7,027 nucleotides of DNA from Prevotellaceae bacterium. GTDB taxonomy: Bacteria; Bacteroidota; Bacteroidia; Bacteroidales; UBA932. This document shows positions 1-5,281 of the stretch, piece after piece; within the stretch, counting starts at the first letter, position 1, and each line of letters begins with the position of its first letter. The translations under genes were made by a program, and so were the position numbers. The notes beneath the pieces were generated by a model. It saw nothing but the letters and a program-made list of their open reading frames with translations, had not been told where the DNA came from and did no database searches. The stretch covers positions 1 to 7,027 of the forward strand of contig JAIROF010000228.1 in the NCBI GenBank assembly GCA_031257655.1, written 5' to 3'.

Positions 1-40
1 ACCCTTGCTTCTACTTCTTCTCTTGTCATAAATCAGCAAA
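1..40. other. Window edge, no supported gene
   Basis: This short stretch precedes the heptamer array. One plus-strand frame reads a leucine-rich tail that stops with TAA at 29-31, which could be the end of an upstream gene. Ten codons are too few to support a call. Confidence 0.3.
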
Positions 41-222
41 CTAAAAACAAACTAAAAACAAACTAAAAACTAAAAACTAAAAACTAAAAACTAAAAACTA
101 AAAACTAAAAACTAAAAACTAAAAACCAAAAACTAAAAACCAAAAACTAAAAACTAAAAATCAAAAACCAAAAACTAAAAACCAAAAACTAAAAACTAAA
201 AACTAAAAACTAAAAACTAAAA
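41..222. repeat. 7-bp tandem array, unit CTAAAAA
   Basis: Two 11-bp units (CTAAAAACAAA at 41-51 and 52-62) lead into 22 full heptamers (63-216) and a partial one (217-222). Most units are CTAAAAA; variants are CCAAAAA and TCAAAAA. The 7-bp phase is kept without a single insertion or deletion from 63 to 222. There are no spacers, so it is not a CRISPR array. Heptamer arrays of this kind occur between genes in Bacteroidetes and filamentous cyanobacteria. No function is visible. A second array with the same period lies at 6725-6791. Confidence 0.95.
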
Positions 223-400
223 GTTGCAGCCCCCGCTCGGCGTAGCCAATTGGAAAGAGAGATACACATTTTTCTATTGATATTGTTCCCCTACGGGGAA
301 TCGGAGCGAAGCGGAGTTTGGCGTAGCCAATGCACAAAATATACCTGCGTACAGTATATGACATCGCCAAAAACTTTCGGCGACGAAATAGCGACGAAAT
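223..400. other. Non-coding mosaic of short repeats
   Basis: No convincing gene lies here. GGCGTAGCCAAT occurs twice (239-250 and 320-331). A small hairpin with 6-bp arms TTCCCC/GGGGAA and a TAC loop sits at 286-300. GCGACGAAAT is repeated at 380-389 and 391-400. A short plus-strand open frame from 250 runs through these repeats and through the palindromic element downstream, so it looks like translated repeat DNA. I see no clear promoter for the operon at 566. Confidence 0.6.
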
Positions 401-494
401 GGCGCTGTAGAGACGCACGGCGTGCGTCTCAGCGACAGAATAGCGCAGCGGCGCGATGCGCGGTGAGACGCACGCCGTGCGTCTCTACAGCGCC
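401..494. repeat. Inverted pair of a palindromic repeat element
   Basis: Positions 401-431 and 464-494 are perfect 31-bp inverted copies of each other around a 32-bp centre. Each arm contains its own palindrome, with 10-bp half-sites GAGACGCACG and CGTGCGTCTC around one central base, so it can fold alone or as part of a long cruciform. The layout resembles REP/BIME-type intergenic elements. A third copy lies at 4620-4668 on the other side of the three-gene operon; the copy at 464-493 matches it best, because similarity continues inwards to about 445. Confidence 0.9.
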
Positions 495-511
495 GTGCCA
501 TCAACCATAGT

Positions 512-538
512 AATCATTCAAATCAAAAAAATCCGAGT
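512..538 (+). repeat. Three degenerate 9-nt AATC repeats
   Basis: AATCATTCA, AATCAAAAA and AATCCGAGT follow each other directly, each starting with AATC, 28 bp before the first operon gene. From memory, similar AATC-rich leaders ending in GTTCAGAC recur between genes in Bacteroidetes; this could not be checked. No regulatory role is claimed. No TAnnTTTG box is visible between 495 and 565. Confidence 0.3.
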
Positions 539-565
539 TCAGACAATTAGAGGAAGATAATAGCG

Positions 566-1636
566 ATGAAACGATATTTTTTATTTTTATTGGGCCTGTG
601 GGCGCTACAGGCGTGCTACAGGGAGGAGGCGCTTACGCCGACGCAGCTGGAGTCGGCTACGTCGAAATTCGATTTTCCGCAGGGCGCAGCGCCTGCCGAT
701 AGCGCCATAGCGGAAATTTACGGGCGATACGGCGTAAAGCTCATCTACAAGGCGTTTACGCAAAGCGATGTAGACCGCGCGTGGAAGTCGCCCGAGGGCG
801 CGAGCTTCGTCAGCACGCGGTGCGAGTGGAGCTACTTGGACGAAAAGACGCAGCTGAAAGCGGCCATCGACGTCCTGAAAGAAAGCGTGTTCGGCCTGCT
901 GCCCGACGCTGTGGTCAAAGCGGGGCTGCGCGCCTGTCCCTACCTCTATGTTGTCGAAAATATTCGCTACGCCGCCGTTGGCAGCAGCGGGGAGCAAATG
1001 TCCGTCTACCCCACCAAGGGGCTCGACAGCTGGATGGTCAGCGTGGCGCTCGGCTACCGGCAGCCGGACAGCTATTCGATGCGCGTGGTTTACCCGGCGC
1101 AGATTATGTGCGAAATATTTGTGCACGCCTACGCCGAAGGCGCCATGACCATGCCTCCCGAGTTTTTTGCGGGGCTTGATGCGCGGGGAGCAACGCTCAA
1201 ATCGTACAATGCGGCCGTTGCGGCAGGCCCCGGAACGCCGGACTACGAAAACTACTGGGCGCGCAGGGGATTTCCGCCCTTTGTGTCGTCAATAGGCAGA
1301 ATTTTCACCGGGCCATCGCAAAGCAGCTGCGCCGTTACCGCCAACATCATGCCGCCGCTGACGGAGGATACGCGCGAAATAGCGCAATTTTTCCTCTTCC
1401 TGTGCCTTGACAACCACTGGGAAGAATATTTTGAGCCGGACAATATCTTTGATGATTGCCCTAAGCTCAAAGACCGGCTGTACCTCTTCCATAGCCGCAT
1501 GGAGGAGGAGTACGGCGTAGACTTTGAGGCCATCCGCAGCAAGCTCTACGAGGGCGCAACGATGGATAAATCGCCAACCCGGTATGCCAACAAGGAAAAT
1601 GCAGGAGATTTCACGTTCATCTATGGAGATTATTAG
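566..1636 (+). CDS. Mx1-like metallopeptidase-fold lipoprotein, degenerate zinc site
   Basis: This is a predicted exported lipoprotein of 356 residues. The signal sequence ends in lipobox LQAC with the lipidated Cys at 17. The following residues YREEA resemble the acidic lipoprotein export signal that sends Bacteroidetes lipoproteins to the cell surface. The body resembles the substrate import-associated zinc metallohydrolase lipoproteins (Peptidase_Mx1), often found beside SusC/SusD genes: a FPQG motif near 37-40, IYGRYGVKLIYK at 51-62, an EDTREIAQFF segment at 267-276 and YGVDFEAIRSKL at 316-327. Where the family has HEFxH this protein reads EIFVH (183-187), preceded by Cys182: the first His and the catalytic Glu are replaced and only the last His remains. 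It is therefore probably not an active zinc protease. It is the first gene of a tight operon, 8 bp before the next. No SusC/SusD genes are present in the window. The family assignment is from motif memory. Confidence 0.75.
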   Translation: MKRYFLFLLGLWALQACYREEALTPTQLESATSKFDFPQGAAPADSAIAEIYGRYGVKLIYKAFTQSDVDRAWKSPEGASFVSTRCEWSYLDEKTQLKAAIDVLKESVFGLLPDAVVKAGLRACPYLYVVENIRYAAVGSSGEQMSVYPTKGLDSWMVSVALGYRQPDSYSMRVVYPAQIMCEIFVHAYAEGAMTMPPEFFAGLDARGATLKSYNAAVAAGPGTPDYENYWARRGFPPFVSSIGRIFTGPSQSSCAVTANIMPPLTEDTREIAQFFLFLCLDNHWEEYFEPDNIFDDCPKLKDRLYLFHSRMEEEYGVDFEAIRSKLYEGATMDKSPTRYANKENAGDFTFIYGDY

Positions 1637-1644
1637 TACTGTTT

Positions 1645-3447
1645 ATGAAGAAAATAATTTTTATCGTCGCGCTGTGCGTATTTTACGCCGCCGGAAGCGC
1701 CGCATCGTTTGCCCAAGAAAAGATGCCCCCGGAGGGGTGGCAGCACAAATCGTTTGAATTTGACAGCGTGTATGGCGCAGGCGTAAACAGCGCCTACCGC
1801 CTCCTTAAGGGGCGAAAGCCTGCAAAGACCGTAACCGTGGCGCTGGTGGGCTATGGCATGGACGTGGAGCAGCGCGACCTGACGGGCGCTATATGGAAAA
1901 ACCCCGGGGAAAAGCCCAACGGCAAGGACGACGACAAAAACGGCTATGCCGACGACCTCCACGGGTGGAATTTCCTGGGAACGCCCGACGGAAAATCCCT
2001 CAACAGGCTTTCGCGGGTGGGCGACCGCGAATTTTTTCGCCTGAAAGACAAGTACGCCCGCTACATTTTTGTGGGCGGCAAGTGCTATACGCTGGATTCG
2101 CTGGCGCAGCAGGTGATGCAGGTGGCGCCGCCGGACAACCGCGCGGAGTTTGACTACTTCCGAAACGTGGTGCTGCCGGAATCGCCGATTGGCGGGCGAT
2201 ACGTGGGGGTGATGTTCGCCAAAATGGTGGTCGCCTTTGTGCACGACGCCGACAGCGCGCTGCGCCAAAAATACCCCGGAAAAACGCTGACAAAGCGCGA
2301 CTTTGAGGCGGTTTACGACGGCTTTTCGCCCGATACGCTGACAAACTACTTCGCCGGCTCCGTGCAGCTCCTGTTCATGAGCGTTGGCCGCGAAAGCTGG
2401 GATGCCGTGCGGCAATTTGCCGATACGGGATACGTGCAGTACCAGCAAAAAAGCTACGAACGCCGGCTGCGCAACACCTTTCTGGGCGAACGAAAGTATA
2501 TCGGCGACAATCCCTACGACATCAACGACAGGCGCTATGGCAACAGCAACCTCGCGTCGGCCAACGCCGGGCAGGGCGTTGCGCTCGCAGCCCTCATCGG
2601 CGCCCGGCGCAGCAACGGCGTGGGCATAGACGGCGTTGCAGAGCAGGTGAAAATCATGTCCCTGCGCGTTGACGCAGACCTCTACGGCGAGCCCTACATG
2701 AAGGATATGGCGCTCGCCATCCGCTATGCGGCAAGCAACGGCGCCGACATTATACAGCTGGGCAAAACCAACGCCATCTACCCGCAGCCCTGGTCAGCGT
2801 GGGTGGACGACGCGCTGCGCTACGCCGAGCAAAAGGGTGCGCTGGTGGTAATCCCCATGATGGACTTGTCGTACAACCTCGACAACAAGCCCTTTTACCC
2901 CATGCGGCGCACGGACGGCGGCGAGCTCTCGAACGTCATCACGGTGGCCGCCTCCGACGCCGGCGGAAACCCCTACCGGACGGTGAACTTCAGCAATACC
3001 GCCTTGGACATTTTTGCCCCGGGCGTGGCCATAAAAACGGTAGCCCCCGGTGCGCAGTCCGCTAAGGCGGAGGTGGGCGGCAAGGGCGGTAAGCAGGTAG
3101 GCGTTTTTGAGTCGGCGGAGGTCATCAAATCGGCTGCCCGCGAGGAGGAGGAGGGCTGCGCCATCGCCTCCGGCTCCGAGCTGGCGGCGGCCATCGTGAG
3201 CGGCGTTGCGGCGCTCGTAAAGAGCTACTACCCCAAAATAGCCCCCGCCGAAATGCGCAAGCTCCTGATGGATACCGTAACGCCGCGCAACGACGCGGAG
3301 GTCGAAAAATCGTTTGTTATCTACAACAACGGCGTGCCGGGGCGACAGGTTAAGGACGTTTTTATGTTTAAGGATTTGAGCGTATCGGGCGGCATACTTA
3401 ATGCGGAAAAGGCGCTGACGGAAGCCGAAAAACGGTACGGGAAATGA
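1645..3447 (+). CDS. Catalytically dead subtilase (S8-fold pseudoprotease)
   Basis: This 600-residue exported protein has a signal peptide (MKKIIFIVAL start) with likely cleavage after SFA at 23. The scaffold is that of Bacteroidetes S8 subtilases: VALVGYGMD at 65-73, DDLHGWNFLG at 103-112, an insert of about 170 residues (112-284), GDNPYDINDRRYGN at 287-300, NGVGIDGVAEQVKIMSLRV at 324-342, VNFSNTALDIFAPGV at 447-461 and AAAIVSGVAALVKSYYP at 514-530. Every catalytic position differs. The Asp of the VID-G motif is Gly69, the His of HGTH is Gln310 (QGVA), the oxyanion Asn of AAGN is about Met406, and the Ser of GTSMAAP is Glu512 (GSELAAA). The reading frame is long and intact, so this looks like a maintained protein and not decay. 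I infer a non-proteolytic binding or regulatory role. It sits 8 bp after the Mx1-like gene and 15 bp before the retropepsin-like gene. Confidence 0.88.
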   Translation: MKKIIFIVALCVFYAAGSAASFAQEKMPPEGWQHKSFEFDSVYGAGVNSAYRLLKGRKPAKTVTVALVGYGMDVEQRDLTGAIWKNPGEKPNGKDDDKNGYADDLHGWNFLGTPDGKSLNRLSRVGDREFFRLKDKYARYIFVGGKCYTLDSLAQQVMQVAPPDNRAEFDYFRNVVLPESPIGGRYVGVMFAKMVVAFVHDADSALRQKYPGKTLTKRDFEAVYDGFSPDTLTNYFAGSVQLLFMSVGRESWDAVRQFADTGYVQYQQKSYERRLRNTFLGERKYIGDNPYDINDRRYGNSNLASANAGQGVALAALIGARRSNGVGIDGVAEQVKIMSLRVDADLYGEPYMKDMALAIRYAASNGADIIQLGKTNAIYPQPWSAWVDDALRYAEQKGALVVIPMMDLSYNLDNKPFYPMRRTDGGELSNVITVAASDAGGNPYRTVNFSNTALDIFAPGVAIKTVAPGAQSAKAEVGGKGGKQVGVFESAEVIKSAAREEEEGCAIASGSELAAAIVSGVAALVKSYYPKIAPAEMRKLLMDTVTPRNDAEVEKSFVIYNNGVPGRQVKDVFMFKDLSVSGGILNAEKALTEAEKRYGK

Positions 3448-3462
3448 TTAAAAAAACACAGC

Positions 3463-4614
3463 ATGAAAAAAATACAAAAGCTTTTACTATGCGGCGGCCT
3501 GCTGAGCGGCTACGCCGCGTGCGGACAGGTTCAGCGAAAAACCGATACGGTGCCGTTTGAGGTAGCGCACGGCAAATTTATTATAGAGGCCACCATCAAC
3601 GGCAAGCCCGCGCGGCTGATTATGGACACCGGCGGCGTTACCACGCTCACGTCCGACACGGCAAGCTACTACGGCGCTACGGTGTCGGGCGCCGGCACGT
3701 TTGCCGACGTGAACAATGCGCGGCTGAGCTTCGGCACAGGCGCGGTAGACCACCTGCGCATCGGGAATTTGCTGGTTTGGGAATCCGCCAACATGGCGAT
3801 AGTGCCCAACAACGGCTTTTTCCGCTCCCTCGGCGTAGTGGGGACTGTGGGCGGAGAAATATTTCAGGCCGTATGCCTCACCATCGACAAGCGCAGCCGG
3901 CGCCTTACCATCACCTACCCCTATCGTCCGAAGGGCATATCCCGCTCCAGCGGTACGCCGATGGCGCTGGGGCCGTACGTGCAGCCCAGAGTCCCCATGA
4001 CCGTAGGCGGCAGGAGCGTGAGCGTGCTGTTCGACACCGGCATGTCGGGCTTCCTCGCGCTCGGGCAGCAGGATTACGCGGCGGTAAAGCCCTCGACGGA
4101 GCTCCGGCAAGCGGGCTACGGCTTCATGCACGTGGGGATAGGCGGAATTAAAAGCGCCCGGAAGGACAGCCTCTACAAGGTCAGCGTGCCGGCGATGATT
4201 GCGCCCGGCGGAAAGGAATTTCGCAACGTGGGCGCCGTCGTTCTTCCGCAGCCGCAGACCATTGTGGGGCAAGACCTGCTCAGCTACGGGCGGGTGATGC
4301 TCGACTACCCGCGCGGGCTGTTCTACTTCTTCCCGTACGACGATGAGCCGGTCGACATGGAGGCCTCGAGCAAAATCTGGAATGTCAAAATACTGCCCGT
4401 GGGCGGACATTTTGAAATTACGGCAACCCTTGGCGCCTGCGACTTCCAAACCGGCGAGCGCGTGTGGAACATCAACGGCGCCGACCTCGCCGCCGCAGCG
4501 CCAAGCGAGCTGCGCATTAATGAAATATTCGCCTCCATCCCCGGCGATACCGCATGGATACTTGTGGGCAGCGACGAAAAGCAGCTGCGCAAGGCGCCCA
4601 TCCGAAAGCTATAG
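3463..4614 (+). CDS. Retropepsin-like aspartic protease with PDZ-like domain
   Basis: This 383-residue exported protein has two retropepsin lobes. Lobe 1 (about 35-150) has LIMDTGG with Asp55 and the later hydrophobic-Gly strand GVVGTVGGEIF at 124-134. Lobe 2 (about 175-292) has LFDTGMSG with Asp191 and the matching strand TIVGQDLL at 266-273. Both catalytic DTG triplets are present, so an active intramolecular dimer is plausible; Gly and not Ala/Ser follows the first DTG. Residues about 305-380 look like a PDZ domain, with GERVWNINGADL (331-342) matching the usual GDxIxxINGxxL strand; in such proteins PDZ domains bind exposed C termini or peptides. The N terminus could be a lipoprotein signal (YAAC, Cys20), but the lipobox is weak and no acidic export signal follows. 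It is the last gene of the operon and the only member that keeps its catalytic residues. Confidence 0.87.
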   Translation: MKKIQKLLLCGGLLSGYAACGQVQRKTDTVPFEVAHGKFIIEATINGKPARLIMDTGGVTTLTSDTASYYGATVSGAGTFADVNNARLSFGTGAVDHLRIGNLLVWESANMAIVPNNGFFRSLGVVGTVGGEIFQAVCLTIDKRSRRLTITYPYRPKGISRSSGTPMALGPYVQPRVPMTVGGRSVSVLFDTGMSGFLALGQQDYAAVKPSTELRQAGYGFMHVGIGGIKSARKDSLYKVSVPAMIAPGGKEFRNVGAVVLPQPQTIVGQDLLSYGRVMLDYPRGLFYFFPYDDEPVDMEASSKIWNVKILPVGGHFEITATLGACDFQTGERVWNINGADLAAAAPSELRINEIFASIPGDTAWILVGSDEKQLRKAPIRKL

Positions 4615-4619
4615 GCGGT

Positions 4620-4668
4620 GCGCTGTAGAGACGCACGGCGTGCGTCTCACCGCGCATTGCGCATCTGC
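4620..4668. repeat. Third copy of the palindromic repeat element
   Basis: The 30 bases at 4620-4649 are identical to 402-431. The next 19 bases continue to match the reverse complement of 445-463, at 16 of 19 positions. The element begins 5 bp after the stop codon of the last operon gene. Its hairpin could help end transcription or protect the mRNA 3' end, but no T-run follows, so I do not call it an intrinsic terminator. Confidence 0.9.
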
Positions 4669-4765
4669 CCCCGTCCGCCCCGTCCCGTAGGGACGGAATG
4701 TCGGTAGAAAACGAAATGTCCCCCGTCCGCCCCGTCCCGTTAGGGACGGAATGTCGGTAGAAAAC
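4668..4765. repeat. Tandem pair of ~46-bp hairpin repeats
   Basis: Copies at 4668-4712 and 4720-4765 differ only by one extra T in the second. Each holds a GC-rich hairpin (CCGTCCC/GGGACGG arms around TA or TTA-type centres) followed by AATGTCGGTAGAAAAC. The copies are separated by 7 bp. This type of sequence is, from memory, a common dispersed intergenic repeat in Bacteroidetes. With two copies, no leader and no real spacer it is not CRISPR. The hairpins lie in the space after the plus-strand operon. Confidence 0.85.
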
Positions 4766-4816
4766 CATTGCTGTGCTCAAAGTACAGGTTATGTGGCTAA
4801 TTCTTTTTTTGAGGTG

Positions 4817-5048
4817 CTATGAAATTTTGTAGCCTAAAACCGACAACAAGCCGTATTTGGCATCCTTTTTCGGATAGTAATAAATGCCGTGCGCAACGCG
4901 CATCAGCACGCCCGATTTTTGCAGCTTGCCAAGCGCCAAGCGAATGGCATCTGCCGTTCCCAATGCAGCAAAATCATCAGCAAAAAAACAATTTCCCATG
5001 CTTGCTTTTTAACATCTTGCTTTTTGTCTGATACTCAGTGTTTTCCAT
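4817..5048 (-). pseudogene. Frameshifted, truncated AbiEi/DUF6088-type antitoxin
   Basis: Read from ATG at 5048, the minus strand encodes MENTEYQ...KHGKLFF and then stops at once (TGA 4979-4977). Removing one T from the T7 run (4988-4982) joins this to the other frame, giving KLFFADDFAALGTADAIRL, then ALGKLQKSG and RVAHGIYYYPKKD. This is the winged-helix N-terminal domain of AbiEi/DUF6088-type antitoxins of type IV toxin-antitoxin systems, which bind their own promoter. The homology ends near KYG; the frame then runs into unrelated residues and a TAG at 4817, so about the last two-thirds of a roughly 200-residue protein is missing. No AbiEii-type toxin follows. ATG at 4999 would give only a 60-residue piece of the same domain. 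The extra T could be a sequencing error, but the missing C terminus could not. Confidence 0.75.
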
Positions 5049-5066
5049 GTGTGATTTCTTTCTTAT

Positions 5067-5099
5067 TCAGACACAAATGTATGATAAATTTGTGTCTGA
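5067..5099 (-). promoter_or_regulatory. Perfect 12-bp inverted repeat, likely antitoxin operator
   Basis: TCAGACACAAAT (5067-5078) and ATTTGTGTCTGA (5088-5099) are perfect inverted arms around a 9-bp spacer, 18 bp upstream of the antitoxin start at 5048. On the minus strand the left arm overlaps TACATTTG (5081-5074), which fits the Bacteroidetes -7 consensus TAnnTTTG; I see no good -33 box. AbiEi-family antitoxins are known to repress their own operon by binding inverted repeats, so this is probably the operator. Confidence 0.6.
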
Positions 5100-5281
5100 T
5101 TTTGGCTGCAAAAACACTACTTTTTTTGAAAAAACAAGGGTGTGGAAAAAATCCGCTAATTCTTTTTTGGGATGATGTCTTTATGCTATTGGCGCAAAGA
5201 TACATTTTATTGATTATTATGCATTTATAATCTTTTGGCGAAATTGATACCTGTTTGATTATCTGCCAATTAGAGTTCGTA
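5100..5281. other. AT-rich spacer after the methyltransferase gene
   Basis: No gene is visible in this stretch downstream of the minus-strand methyltransferase. It contains TATCTTTG on the minus strand (5202-5195), which fits the TAnnTTTG -7 box and would point towards the antitoxin remnant, but lies about 150 bp from its start and has no clear -33 partner. No strong terminator hairpin follows the methyltransferase stop. Confidence 0.4.

Larger units (their letters stand above)
4796..5168. repeat. 14-bp direct repeats bracketing the antitoxin remnant
   Basis: GCTAATTCTTTTTT occurs at 4796-4809 and again at 5155-5168 in the same orientation, with G-rich bases after both. The antitoxin remnant and its inverted repeat lie between them. 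They may be a footprint of insertion or recombination. The T-rich half lowers specificity, so chance is possible. Confidence 0.5.

Noticed and set aside
41..222. CRISPR array
   Set aside because: Repeats of 7 bp stand back to back with no unique spacers and there are no cas genes.
250..510. Plus-strand open frame of 86 codons
   Set aside because: It runs through palindromic repeats and yields Arg-rich repeat-derived sequence on both strands; no domain and no family resemblance.
1633..2448. Minus-strand open frame of 271 codons
   Set aside because: Antisense shadow of the subtilase-fold gene; no signal sequence or motif of its own.
1645..3447. Active S8 serine protease
   Set aside because: Asp, His, oxyanion Asn and Ser positions read Gly, Gln, Met and Glu, so an ordinary subtilisin annotation would mislead.
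3487..4449. Minus-strand open frame of 320 codons
   Set aside because: Antisense shadow of the retropepsin-like gene, which has both DTG motifs and a signal sequence.
4620..4649. Rho-independent terminator for the operon
   Set aside because: Strong hairpin but no T-run after it, and it is a dispersed repeat also present upstream of the operon.
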